Shown here one piece after another: positions 9,718 to 21,820 of a stretch of DNA of 64,000 nt. Position 1 is the first letter of the stretch. Each line of letters opens with the position of its first letter. The translations under genes and the position numbers were made by a program. Source of the stretch: Daphnia carinata (Eukaryota; Arthropoda; Branchiopoda; Diplostraca; Daphniidae); assembly GCF_022539665.2 (NCBI RefSeq), contig NC_081332.1, forward strand, positions 1,137,773-1,201,772, written 5' to 3'. The notes below the pieces were generated by a model. That model did no database searches. It worked only from the letters and a program-made list of their open reading frames with translations, and had not been told where the DNA came from.

Positions 9718-12510
9718 TTATTTGCGAGCAATGAAAAGACCCCAAGCCTGATCACCTTCACTGCAGCGTTGAACTTTATCTTGCCAACCAGATAAAATCT
9801 CATTATAGTCCTCAGATGAAAATTCCTAAGGTTTGCAAATAAAACAGTTAGATCGTGCTTGAACCAAATAAAAACAAAGCTCACTTTGATGAAGTCCTCC
9901 TTTTGCTCAGCAAAACTCTTTGTTTCTTTATGCAAGATCTCAACGAAGTAGTTTGTTACATCTTTGGCTTCCACCTCACTGAATCCAACTTTGGTAAAAA
10001 TACTGCCATAGTCGGCCACTGTCAGTAAATGATAACCACGTTGGGCGACGTAGCGTAAGAAGCGCTCAGAATGCTCTTGATCTCCACGGCAGTAGTCGGA
10101 AATCAAAACTTTACCTCCAGGCCGAAGCCATTTCTGGTAGAAATATACCATTAAAAGAAATGATTCCTTAATACACCGTCATTTTGATTCATACGAAAAA
10201 GTTGGCAAAAAGCGTTTCCTTGTCTCCTATGTGCAACAACGTGTCTCGGCTGTAGATGACATCGAACGACTCATCAGGAAATATGGCTTTCGTAATGTCT
10301 GTTATCTCAAAGCACACCTAAAATAAAACCTTTGTTGAAACAAAAGCAAATTTGATGTTGTGGATCATGTTATCTTGTCAGTCACCTTTTTTTTTACTTC
10401 TTCTTCCTGTTTAGCCTGGTTTTCCAGCGCGAGTGTAATCATGTTGGTGGAAAGGTCTACTCCTCTTACTTCAGCCCCATATTCTCTGGCCATATAAAAA
10501 GCTGATCCTCCGATGCCACAACCAACATCAAGGACTTTCTGGCCTGGTTTCAAATCTAGTTTTTGGCAAAATTCCTGAAAGGATACAATATACATTACAA
10601 AATTATAACCGTTTGATGAATGCTTTAAATAATTTACAATGGTGGTTTCTTGTCCACCGGTGCTGATGTAGGTGGCTCCAAAGATCCTTTCATATCGGAG
10701 AATGCTGTTCCTGGAGTATTGGTTCTCATCCAAGAAAGCTTGGAAGCTCTCGTATTCTTGATTGGAGTAAGGCATTTTCTTCAGGAGGAAGCACAGCTGG
10801 TTGGGATTACCTTTAGCCTAAAAACATTATGAAAATTTTAAGAAATTAGATTAGCTACAATTATACCACAATAACAAAAAACATGACTACATAAGGCAAA
10901 AAAAAAGTCTCCCCTAGAACAACAACGTTTGCGATAGCGTCAAAGATGAACGGGGGAAGCCTAAAATGTGTCAATGGGACAAACATTCAAATTATCTTGT
11001 AGTAAACATACTTTTAGGCGTTATCCACGTAGCTTCAAAAGGAGAAATTCAGCCAAATGTTAAACGGAAAATCATAGCAAATACAAATCTGTTTCATAGT
11101 TTTGTTTTGTTTACGTTTACTTTTTTCTTCTGCTAGGATTTTGCGGCGTTGTCAGAGCAATTGGACCTCGAATACGCAAATAAATAAGTTTCAGATTTCA
11201 GGATGCGTGCATAAGGAGATAAGGACAGAAAGAAGAGAAATTACTGAAACTTTTCAAAATTTAATTTCAGAAACTAAAGAAGAAAGCCGGAGAAAACCAA
11301 AAATGATTACAGAACACAATAAATTAATGATTACCTTGACGTAAGCGGAGACCGAATTGGCTCTGGAGAGCTCAAAGACGCTGTGAGGATGATTCTCGCC
11401 GTCGCCCGACGCACTGCCTATTTCCTTCTGTAAGAGGCTGAAGTATTCGTTGGGCGATCGGTAGAAAGTCGGGTTGGATCCGAGCTTGATGTTGCCTGGC
11501 AACCGAAAAAGAAAAGAGACGAACCAATGAGAAGAAGCCGTGGCACGATCGGACCACACTATTCTGTCTGTCTGATGTTAAACAACCACAAGGTCAGCCG
11601 TTTGCTTCCTTATCTGTAAAAAGACCTTACAAATTTATTTGCATTTTCCATGTAAGTCAACACGCTGCCAGCTGTATAAGTGACGCGTCGATGTCATAAT
11701 GCTCTGAAAAGACCATCGAGGTCATTCTAAGTCGATTCTTTTTCCTACTAAAATCAACGGAGTGCTAAAATTCTGCTCGAAAGCCATACAACAGATAGTT
11801 TGAACTTGTTCACAATGAACGTTTTTATCTGGGTCGTTTGTTCGGTTGCTGAAACCAATTGGTTATTGTAAGGTTGCTGAAATTATTGATTATTACCGGA
11901 TGGATGGAAGCACGATTCGCGGACGAAGAGGTATCCGCCGTCTTTGAGCCATCCGAGCATTTTGCGAGTCAGCGATTTGATTTCATCGTCGCTCAAATAC
12001 ATCAGAAGCCAATTGGAGAAGATGACGTCGAATTTCTTGTCTGCCGGCATTTGCAACTCGGTGACATCGGCCCGCAGAAAGTCCACGTGCGTGTGATGGC
12101 CGTTTCTTTGTCGATTCTTTTCAACGTAATCCGCCATGAAATCGACTGTTGTCAGGTGTTTCGCATGTTCTGCCAAATGATCTGTAAACCTCCTAAAATT
12201 TCCTTATTAAAATCCAGTCCAAATTTCATTTAAAAAATTTGATTAACGGACCCAATTCCGGAGCCGAGTTCGAGGATGCTGCGTCCTTTAATCGGTGGCA
12301 AATATGAAAGAATTTCTTCTTTCTCCATGCGGTCAAGCTCATTTGCATCTTGACTAAGCATCATCGATTCGATACTCGGCTCATACTGTTCCCAATAGGA
12401 CAACATGGCCTGGCGGACATCTGCTAAAAGGATAATTTAAACAAAATTAAAATCTTGCCATGTCATCATCTTTTAAAGATAAAAAAAAATGTGAACTTAC
12501 TGTTGCTCAT
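9718..12510 (-). CDS. Phosphoethanolamine N-methyltransferase, two fused methyltransferase domains
   Basis: Nine exons give 495 aa: 12510-12501, 12423-12252, 12192-11897, 11495-11335, 10817-10638, 10574-10386, 10317-10195, 10133-9885, 9825-9718. All phases close. Domain 1 (about 20-200) has the SAM motif [12 protein letters not shown] near residue 55 and [13 protein letters not shown]. Domain 2 (about 225-490) has [16 protein letters not shown] near 290, [13 protein letters not shown] and [15 protein letters not shown]. The length and order match plant PEAMT, in which domain 1 makes the first methylation of phosphoethanolamine and domain 2 the later ones, ending in phosphocholine. C. elegans splits these between PMT-1 and PMT-2. 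The substrate assignment is by family. The gene is divergent from HGD (840 bp) and convergent with PTRHD1. Confidence 0.92.
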
Positions 12511-13349
12511 TTTTCGTTAATGGCGAGAGTATCCTATCCGACGATATTGTTATGAAACACTTTTAGTGTTTGTGGACGAGCGATGGGTCGAGCGCCGGAT
12601 CATATGGCTGTCGCCAGTCACACTATGCGCTCAGCGCAATTACAAGCACCGGCACCAACCGCCCACTTTCTTGTTTGTTTTCTTCTAGTAGACTTGCTTT
12701 CTCGTCGGGCTTGTCGCAAACCATCGAAAGACTTTTCTCATTTCTTTTTTAGCAAAGGAAGTGAAATTGCTGAGATCTTGGGAATTATGTAGAATGTCTT
12801 TTTGTGGCCTGATGTTAATCAAAGTCCATTCGTCCAAAGTCTGATCCCATACTGGCCCCCTATCGTTTCGATTCTCAACGAAAAATAAACGTAGGCTCCA
12901 ATTCTAGTAAATGGAAAAATTTTATCACATTTTATTTTAAAAAGAATTAAACGAAAAACTAAAAGAAAATTGTTTTACCTAATTGCAGAGACCGAAATGC
13001 GAATAGTCACGTAGACCCTGGTACGTCTGCCGAAAGGCGAAGAAACCAGGAAGAGATGAAGGATATTAATGTTTTACAATAGCCTACCTTTGCCCGCCAA
13101 CAATTGCCTCTGGTTAAATATGGTTGCCCGACATGTAATTTCGTTTGTTTCCTTTCGCGGGGTTACCAAAATGTGTAGCAGACGTTTCTCCTTTCAACGT
13201 CCTTCGCCAGAACATCAGAGACTCTGTACCTGGCGATACACCTGTTGCAGTGTCTCAAAGACAGTCAGACGTCACACATATAAAAGCTTTCGGTTCCAGT
13301 AGAATTTTTCTTACCATCTCAGTTGAGTGTCGTCTCAGTTGCAGACAAA
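12511..13349. other. Divergent intergenic region between PEAMT and HGD
   Basis: 839 bp separating two start codons that face away from each other; it should contain both promoters. No conserved coding frame is seen. A TATA-like box for HGD is listed separately. Confidence 0.5.
13279..13286 (+). promoter_or_regulatory. Candidate TATA box of homogentisate dioxygenase
   Basis: TATAAAAG lies 71 bp upstream of the HGD start codon. Two arthropod initiator-like TCAGT elements follow at 13319 and 13335. Their spacing from the TATA box (about 40-55 bp) is longer than ideal, so the exact start site is open. Confidence 0.45.
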
Positions 13350-15313
13350 ATGTGGGAAGATCTTAAGGTAAGCGAATGTTTTTGTTTTGAAAAAGATGTT
13401 GCATTTGTTTAGGCTGTTGTGAAGAAAATCACAGCTGATTCGAATGACCTTGTCCTTGAAAACACATCAACAAGTTGGTATCTGCGGAAGGCATCGGTCA
13501 ACAACTAAAAAATATGTTAGTAACATGTTACCACTGGTAATGTCCTTGGAAGAGAAATTCCTCTGACCTTTTTCGGATAGGAGAACAAGAGTCTACATAC
13601 GAAAACAAGCCTATTTTTATCATCAATTAATTACGTATTTTTTACTTAGTATCTGACGGGGTTCGGCAACGAATTTGCAAGTGAAGATCCAAGATGCCCA
13701 GCGTCATTGCCTGTAGGCCAAAATTCGCCTCAGGTCTGCCCTTACGGTCTCTATGCAGAACAGCTTTCCGGCTCGGCTTTTACTGGTAATACGTTGCTTT
13801 AAGATATTAAAAACTCGTTTATTGATGTTATGAAATGGTTCAAGCTCCAAGGGAAACGAATCGTAGATCATGGCTGTATCGCATCCGTCCATCTGTGTTG
13901 CATCGGCCTTTTGAACGCATCGATTCTAATCATTTGACTGTCGATTTCTCCGCCCATCCACCCAATCCAAATCAGGTAGGATTCGAATGCTTTCTGGAAA
14001 GTATAAATGTAAAATTACGTTTAAATTGAAAATAGATGCGCTGGAAGCCATTCGACATTCCTACCGATGGTCAAGTTGATTTCGTTCAAGGTCTACGAAC
14101 GTTGTGTGGTGCTGGCCAACCTGCAACACGTAATGGTTTGGCCGTTCACATCTATACTTGTAATGTCGCCATGGAGAACAAATCGATGCAAAACTCTGAC
14201 GGAGACTTTCTGATTGGTAAATTAATGTCCCAGTTAGAATGAGAAACGATTAAATTGCAAATTTTTCTGTTTCCAGTACCACAGCAAGGGACGCTGAGAA
14301 TCAAAACAGAGTTCGGTCGCCTTGTTGTCGCACCCAATGAAATTTGCGTCATTCAACAAGGAATTCGTTTTAGCATCGATGTCGAAGGCCCATCACGTGG
14401 CTACATCCTCGAAGTCTACGACACTCACTTCCAACTGCCTAATTTGGGACCTATCGGTAATAATAACGAATAAGTTTTTTAAAAATGTAAATGATAAAGA
14501 CAAACAAAACTAAGGTGCAAATGGATTGGCCAATCCGAGAGATTTCAAATCACCTTCTGCCTGGTTCGAAGATTTGGATGTCGAACACACCGTGATCAAT
14601 AAATATGGCGGTCGTCTCTTTCAGGCCGTCCAGCAACACAGTCCTTTTGATGTCGTCGCTTGGCACGGCAATTACGTTCCTTACAAATACAACCTGGCCG
14701 ATTTTATGGTCATCAACTCGGTCGAATTCGACCATTGTGTAAGAGGCTCATCTTTTCCCCTGCCATTCAAAGCATCTATTAATAAGAGATTTTAAATATT
14801 AAATATTTGATAGGATCCTTCCATATTTACCGTGCTGACTTGTCCATCTGTTCGGCCAGGTGTAGCGATTGCTGATTTCGTCATTTTCCCACCTAGGTGG
14901 TCCGTGACGGAACACACGTTCCGGCCGCCCTATTACCACCGTAAGTTGTTGAAAGATTTAACTTCTGTTCTGTTTCAATTCAATCTTTCTAAATTAAAGG
15001 TAATTGCATGAGTGAATTTATGGGATTGATTCTTGGCAAATATGAGGCCAAAGAGGAAGGTTTTATGCCGGGAGGCGCTACTCTGCACTCGATGATGACG
15101 CCCCACGGACCGGATGCCGCTTGTTTCGAGGCAGCGTCCAAAGCAGAACTGAAACCGGGCCGAGTGGCCGATGGGACCCAATCGTTCATGTTTGAATCGT
15201 CGCTGATGCTGGCCGTCACCCAATGGGCCGAAGAGACCTGTTGCAAACTGGAAAAGGATTATTACGAGTGCTGGCAACCCCTCAAGAAACACTTCCGCAT
15301 CGCCGAACCCTAA
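13350..15313 (+). CDS. HGD: Homogentisate 1,2-dioxygenase
   Basis: Eight exons, 13350-13367, 13650-13785, 13845-13975, 14036-14216, 14277-14456, 14515-14738, 14814-14940 and 15000-15313, give 436 aa (human 445). The enzyme opens homogentisate to maleylacetoacetate with O2 and Fe(II), the third step of tyrosine breakdown in the cytosol. Family signatures run end to end: [38 protein letters not shown] and PPRW. The iron ligands are present: His in PPYYHRN and Glu in MSEFMG at the start of the last exon, and His in MTPHGPDA. The first exon codes only six residues (MWEDLK). The gene converges on the metallophosphoesterase gene 245 bp away. Confidence 0.96.
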
Positions 15314-15557
15314 GAAAAGAAAAAGAGTTAGAAATTGATGTGGCCAAGTGAGTTTCCTGCCAGTGATGAAGAACTGTAGTCTAGATTAGAAATTATAGAA
15401 TCGTTTGGAGTGGTTCATGTTTCTCAAGTTACCTGTATACTCGGCATTCGGCATGTTAAAAATCGAATTAAAGTTATTCTAAAAATACTTAAAATGGTAC
15501 AAATACTGCCCTACAAAAATAAGAGGTTTAGATCTTGTCAAAAATATTTTTATGACA

Positions 15558-16916
15558 TCAACAAGATATGAACGGTTGTTTGCTCATTTTAAAAGAGAAA
15601 TGTTTCAGGTATTTCAAGCAAACGCAGATGCCAAGGCAGCATGCGATAACTATCAAATAGATATGCAAGGTCCAGAACCGAGAATGGATCCATAAGGCTC
15701 CAATTTCCATCAATCCATCGTTCCCTTTATAAGACAAATGATTTTAATGGTTTCAAACAAGATAAAATAATAATGAACTTGATACCGATAGTGGCGAATC
15801 CATAACCCGATTTCTCTACACCCATTCTGTATGAGCAAGTTGGAAAAATAACTTCCGTGCAGTCCTCATCGTTCATTTGTTTTTTAATTACAATTGAATC
15901 TTCGGTAAAGTTATCAACTTGAAAGTAATGGCTATCGTTTTTTCTCGTAGTAGCCATAGCTATTCGATGGTCGTGGGCAGAAAATATCGCGTTGGGTTTC
16001 AATTTGGTCATGACCTGTTTTAGGATAATTGTTATTCAATTGATTGAAAAAAAAAAGATTATTTTGTTTTACCTCACGGGAGAAGATGCCAGGAATGAAT
16101 GTTAAAGGAATGTGGCTCAAAACAATTCTGTACTTGTCTTTAATAGTTGAAACTGTAGGTAGACTAAAATCACCAATTATCCTGTTGACCTGTTAAATTT
16201 TTTGATTAACTGAGTTCTTTTGCATGCAAATATAGGTTTTGTACCACAACAAACTGGGTGCTCCCAGAGATACTTTCAGTCTGACTAGGAAAATTGGAAT
16301 TGAATCGTTCCATTTTGTTTTGAGTGACATGATCTGATCCTTCACCTCCAATATCATTGTCTCCAGGTAAAAAGATAACCTGTTGATTACAGTGAGTCAG
16401 ATATTTATATTACTCTATAAATATTAAAATATATTCACTAACCTTTGATTGAAATTGTGAAGTATCAAAAATTTTTGAAAATCTTGCCTTGTAAGCCTCA
16501 TATTCATCATTTGTACTGGTGCTCCCTTCATTCATCAAGTCACCTAGGAATATTATGACATCTGGTTTGATGTATCGTAAGGCATAGTAGAACGACATTT
16601 GCAAATACCTGTAAAACACAATAACATTTGTTATCTGGTGTACTCTTTGTGGCAGTATAAAACAGAATATTTACCTATCACTGTCGGTATATGCTATCCA
16701 ACCAAATACTCCATGTAACCCCAATATCTGTGGATCAGAAACTATCAATATTCTTTGGCACTGTTGGTTTTCCAACTGAAGGCAGCTGACAGAGGGCCAT
16801 TTCATAGAGTCATACCAATAGACGAAATATTCATTGTGAAAAACTGTAAGGCACAAAATGAGGAAAAATAATTTGAATCTCTGTTTGTAAGACTTCAAAT
16901 GAAGTCTCCACCGCAT
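15558..16916 (-). CDS. Membrane metallophosphoesterase, MPPE1/PGAP5/Cdc1-like
   Basis: Six exons, 16916-16675, 16608-16443, 16379-16245, 16189-16073, 16014-15786 and 15724-15558, give 351 aa. Metallophosphoesterase motifs appear in order: ILIVSDPQ, IIFLGDLMNEG, FLPGDNDIGGE (GDND where GNHD is usual), LSHIPL and FSAHDH. A hydrophobic segment near residue 15-35 and a second near the C-terminus (HIYLIVIACCLGICV) place the catalytic domain between two membrane anchors, as in MPPE1, which removes an ethanolamine phosphate from GPI anchors in the ER-Golgi. The exact substrate here is inferred. In the last exon another AG (near 15681) would start it later in the same frame; the upstream acceptor was chosen for its better pyrimidine tract. 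Confidence 0.83.
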
Positions 16917-17789
16917 TCTAGAGAGCTACAACTACGCGGGAAAAGGATTCTCCATGGATGTTTGTATAGTCGTCTGCTGCACGTCTCACATGATCCAACC
17001 TGATTGGCTACTTGGTTCTGCAAGGGTTTTGATTAAACAAACATGAGAAAAACACAAAGTTTTTAGTCGAATGATGAACGCTTTTACGTAAAAAGTTTGA
17101 AAAAGGGATTAATAATGCCACTCCATTAAAGTATCAGGGTGAGTGTAACGTGCAACAATCTTTCTTATCTCGGTGTTTACGTCTTGTTGCTAATGATGAT
17201 GTATACTGCTGAATTAACCAAGTGAGCACGGAAAAATGATCAACATAATAGAAAACAGAACTCAAAAGTGGTAGGCACTTAGAGAACCATTTAGCCTAAA
17301 CGCACCTTACGTCTATTTTTTAAGTGCTTTTGGCTTAGCAGTGAGACTGCCAGTTTTAAGGATATCGATGGAACATGGAAAGACTAACTTCATTTGATTA
17401 TTCAAATAATTGAATAGGAAAATGAGTCTTTGTGGACTAAATGGCAAGTGAGTGCAATGTTCTTCCTTTATCCAATTAAGGATTACAATAAAAGTCTATC
17501 CATCAGGTTAATTTTACTTTTTACAAGAACCCTTTTTTGATTGCGTTTGAAAGAAACTGTCAGCCAATAGCAATATTAAATTACGCATCTTTCTCGCACT
17601 TTAGGTCTCACTTAGACATTGACGTATCGATGAACCACTCAAGCCTTGGATAAGTTTCAAGCCATTCTCCCGTGCACTGAGAAGAGAGAAATCAAAATTG
17701 AAATGGAATTTGTTGCATTATTTTTTCACTTAAAAAAAAATTAAGAGCCAAGTAAAGACGTCTGACAACCTGGGCAATAAAAATCTGCT
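16917..17789. other. Intergenic region upstream of the GPCR array
   Basis: About 870 bp between the metallophosphoesterase start and the beginning of the first GPCR repeat unit. No coding frame or RNA gene is visible. Confidence 0.5.
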
Positions 17790-17914
17790 ATTTTGATTAT
17801 TGCCCCGGCAAGAATTTTGCCACTCTGTTTAGCTGAAAAATGCCACAGTGACGCTAAAATTTCGATACTAATTCAGAACGCACTCCATTTAAGAGAAAAA
17901 CATTGGCCGTTAGG

Positions 17915-17927
17915 TATTTAAATCCCC
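17915..17927 (+). promoter_or_regulatory. Conserved TATTTAAATCCCC box upstream of GPCR 1
   Basis: The same 13-mer is kept at 21453 in unit 2, inside otherwise diverged upstream sequence, and could serve as a TATA-like element. It lies about 370 bp before the ATG. Confidence 0.35.
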
Positions 17928-18288
17928 GAGGTCGAATGTTACGTGGAACGGATAGAACTAATTGACCATTTGTATCAGAAACACGTTCGATTTACATCAC
18001 CTACCTGCTTCTCGACGCTGTTTACATATAGAAACGCAAATTCTTTTCGCTCCTCCCATCGAATGCGCGAAATCGCACGCGCCAATGCGCATAACAACAC
18101 ACCCGTTTGAGCCTAAACACCTGTCACGATCACATTAATTGCCACACTCACCAATCTCACGCAGAAAAGAAAACGTAAAACCTCTTTCATTTTAAATCAT
18201 CGCCAAAAACCCTAATTGTAAGCCAACTTTGTTTCACGCAGTTATCCCCGATTTAAATTTAAATTTAAAACTAAATTTAAAGAAGAAG

Positions 18289-19275
18289 ATGAACAGTACT
18301 CGCAATTACGACGATGTTGTTCGCACATCCAGCGGAGACGTTTTCAACCCGATAGTTTTATCGTTCACTGCCATCATCACGAAACTCGTTCTCGTTTCGA
18401 CCGGAATACCTTGCAATCTGTTTGTCATCTTTCCACTCGTCAACATCCGCCGACTTCGCAAAAAAATTCGCTACGTTTTCCAATCAGGCATTTCATTATC
18501 GTATTTATCATTTTTCGTGACTCCCATTATCGAACTGATTTATTATCTCCATCCCAACGAATACGTTTGCCAATCATTCATCGCCACCATGTTAATCCCG
18601 CAAGGTTGTCTTTTAATCAATTGCATTTTAGCGCTGATGGACAGATCCCTGGCCATGGCCTACCCTTTGATGCACAGGGAGAAGATGACTGGCCGTCTGG
18701 TGCGTTGCGTCATGATCGCTTGTTCCACCGTGATTGCGCTCCTCATCAAATTCGATTACATTGCCGACCCTGCAGATCTCCGCTGCGAACTTCGCACGAG
18801 TATCATTCGAAAATCTATCAGCGTTTTAATTGTTCTGTTCGTCGTATGTCTTTTGCTAAACATTTGCGTTTACAAGCAAACGAAAAAGCACCTGAACGAA
18901 GCTAAAACTGTTCGATTGGAGGCGAGTGCAACGTTCACCGACGACTACTCTACCAGTGGGCCAATGTCTGTGCACATTAGTAAGAAAAGGTTAAATCAAA
19001 TGGAATTGGAGGCTAACCTAACATTAGTCATCAGCGTGAGCTCTTTATGCATCATGCCTTTGATCAGCATTGGTTTCGTAGTGAGTTTCTTGACTTGCGA
19101 AATTATCTACGGCGAGTCCGAATGCAGCGGCTTCGCTTTGGCGTGTGCCTACATGAGAGATGTCACTTTGCTTCCGGCTATTTACGGACCGATCATCCTC
19201 CTCATCCGAAATGAAGAATTGAGGGGAGTGTTTGAATGTCGAAAGAAACGAAGAGCAAACGGAATTTTTGATTAA
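18289..19275 (+). CDS. Intronless orphan rhodopsin-like GPCR, copy 1
   Basis: One exon encodes 328 aa with seven hydrophobic segments at about 22-50, 62-87, 93-117, 137-157, 172-195, 241-268 and 284-306. A DRY-like motif is at the end of TM3 (DRSLAMAYPL, D118-R119). Cys94 and Cys166 are placed for the usual TM3-ECL2 disulfide. TM7 lacks a true NPxxY and reads LPAIYGPIILL, followed by a basic helix 8 (RNEELR...RKKRR). The frame is open to 18229, but the Met at 18289 is the one shared with copy 2 and upstream sequence is not conserved. I do not recognise a ligand class; it looks like a lineage-specific receptor family. Unit 2 carries a close paralogue. Confidence 0.85.
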   Translation: MNSTRNYDDVVRTSSGDVFNPIVLSFTAIITKLVLVSTGIPCNLFVIFPLVNIRRLRKKIRYVFQSGISLSYLSFFVTPIIELIYYLHPNEYVCQSFIATMLIPQGCLLINCILALMDRSLAMAYPLMHREKMTGRLVRCVMIACSTVIALLIKFDYIADPADLRCELRTSIIRKSISVLIVLFVVCLLLNICVYKQTKKHLNEAKTVRLEASATFTDDYSTSGPMSVHISKKRLNQMELEANLTLVISVSSLCIMPLISIGFVVSFLTCEIIYGESECSGFALACAYMRDVTLLPAIYGPIILLIRNEELRGVFECRKKRRANGIFD

Positions 19276-21452
19276 TTTTTGGCTATTCGAAAATGTTCTT
19301 GTTGTTTCCCTCACTAGGTGTTATAACATTACGTACATCTGAATTTGAATGTTATTTAATTTGATAATTGAGATTCGAAATTGCTTGTAAATGAAAAAAT
19401 TATTAAAAAATTACCATCTACAGCTGAACGAGTAGTGAAACAAAAAGGGTGGGAGTTTGGGCTTTAAAAGAAACGGATGAACGTAACGACGAATGTAAAA
19501 TGATTTAACGCATGTTTTCAAGTGTCATGGACAACCCTTCGACTATTGCTTTGATATTAGCGAAGCCAACCGAGACTCCAACGCCCGGGTCCCTAGTAAA
19601 AGTATTTGAATCCCATTTCAATTAAAATTAAATGTCTCGATGGAAAGATTTACGCTTAGATTAACTAATGTTTTGTTTGTTCGATTCAACGGTTTCTGTT
19701 CCAACGACTCTTAACTAATCGTCCTTGGCTAAATGTATCAGTTCAATTGCATCAACATAACCATGTTAATGTCCTTGCGATTCCCTCATCCCAATTATTG
19801 TACACCATTAGATAGTCTAACTGAACTATAATTACAAATTACATTAGATGGGACTTACCCTATGAGGTCCAGTCAGACTACGTTGTCATTTTGATGTCCC
19901 AGAATCCAAACGGCTCATCACTTTCTTCCTTCAAGCAATTCGACTGGAACTTTCAGATTTGTTCTCTTCGCAATCACCTCACCTGTATAAAAAAAAAAAT
20001 ATAATCAAATCATTGTCTATTAACCCATTTCACTATTAAATACATTGAATAAATGTAGCAATGAATTTAATTATAACCACTTTCGATGTGTTTAGAATAC
20101 CACCAGTTTGCGAATTATCGTTTCAAAATGCGTCTCCTTCATCTATTAGACACTTAAACCCATTGCCATAAGAAATAATCAAAATAAATTCAGTCCACAG
20201 TGTGCTTTCTATCGCGCAATCTCGGGACGGAGGAGCGGAAATGGCCAATGTCCAATTTCGGTCTTAGGTGAAATGACGCCAATGAAACAGGTTAACGAAA
20301 ACGACATTAGGGTGGATAAACGAGTAGAAACGCCCCGCCCTACGCCAATCAACCGCAAATTCTTCGCTGGGATTCAAAGTTAAAAATAACTGCACCAAAC
20401 AGCTACTAATTATAAGATACTGGAATCCTGTTGGCTAACGGACGTCATCTGTTCACTGTGGGGACAACGAAACTGAAACCAAACCAACTGCTGGAACGCG
20501 TGTTATCAATAATGTTCTCGTCATTCAACATGATTGAATCGTAGTGGTCATTTCTAATTCAGAAGATGGAATTCTTCCAGCGCCAAGTGACGCACTTTGA
20601 ACAAGTAGATCAAAACCAACAAGGAGAGGAGACAGATGGGGCAAATTAAAGATTCAATTCATCCCCTTTGATTTCGTTAGAAATATATTTTGGCATTCGA
20701 TCAAACCTGACTCGCCGGACTGATTTTCAATTCATTCGTATTTTTCGCACAAAAATAACACGTTAATTTTAAAGCTTTTAAAAATAGTACCTTTAGCCAT
20801 AAGGCTCGGATGCCTGTACGTTGTCCTCCCATTAGTTAAGAGTTTACCATCGACACGGGTTCTCCTAGATCATCTGCAGAAATACAAAAAAAATGCAAAG
20901 ATATTAATTGGTAGCATAGGCAACGACAATGTAAACATAAGAAAATCACGCAACCTAATACAACAATTAACTAATGTGAAAGTTGGAAGACTGTGCGACG
21001 TGAGTCCGAACGTTGGATCGGGATCACGTCTTTCAAATTCAAATACACGCGTTCCGCAAAGCAAACGCTAAACGTATTTAAAGCTGTTAGTCACTGCCAC
21101 CGTGTTCAAAACTATAATACTCAATAACGAGGCATCTAAATTGCTGAGTTTCTAGCCATCGTTTTGCTGCAAAGAAAAGACAAAATGCTAGATGAATAGA
21201 ATGCGTGGGTTTCAAAGCGACTAGAATTGAATGCCAAACCTAATACCGTTGTTCCGAAATGGTTGCTCTTTCGTACGAGGTCGAAATCGACTAAGCGAAT
21301 CGCAACTGAGCAATAAAAAGCTGAGTTATTTTCGTCATTGACCCGGCATGATGTTCGCCACTCTGTTTAGCTGAAAAATGCCACAAGAACGGTGAAATTT
21401 GTATACTAATTCAGATCGCATTCAACTTAAAGGAAAAACATTTGACGATAGG

Positions 21453-21465
21453 TATTTAAATCCCC
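21453..21465 (+). promoter_or_regulatory. Conserved TATTTAAATCCCC box upstream of GPCR 2
   Basis: Counterpart of the element at 17915 in unit 1. Confidence 0.35.
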
Positions 21466-21820
21466 AAGATCGAATGTTAAACGTGCCGGATAAAACACAT
21501 TAGGCGATTGTATCAGAAAAACCCTTCGATGATCTGCCGGCTTCTCGACGCTGTTTAACATTTAGCAACGCAAATTCTTTTCGCTCCTCCCATCGAATGC
21601 GCGAAATCGCAAACGCCAATGCGCATAACAACGTGCCAGCCTATACACCTGTCACGATCACGTTAATCGCCACACTCACGGATCGCACCTGGCAAAGAAA
21701 ACGTAAAATCCCCCCCTTTTTTTTAAAAATCATCTCAAAAAACTTGATCGTTAGCGAAAATTGTTTCACAAAGTTCACTCCGGTTCCTATTTTAGTTTTC
21801 AAACAAAAAAAAAAAAGGAA

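Larger units (their letters stand above)
17790..21307. repeat. GPCR tandem duplication, unit 1 (~3.5 kb)
   Basis: Compared by eye with unit 2 (21310-24929), similarity begins near CACTCTGTTTAGCTGAAAAATG (about 17820) and ends at the TCGCAACTGA junction near 21307. It covers promoter, coding exon and about 2 kb of 3' flank, with only small indels. The flank (19280-21300) has no convincing open frame. A sub-part of it recurs at 29545-30757. Confidence 0.8.

Noticed and set aside
20870-21064. Open frames on both strands in the GPCR-unit flank (also 24428-24685 and 30097-30330)
   Set aside because: A one-base length difference in an A run breaks the plus-strand frame between copies, and the minus-strand frame has stops in the third copy.
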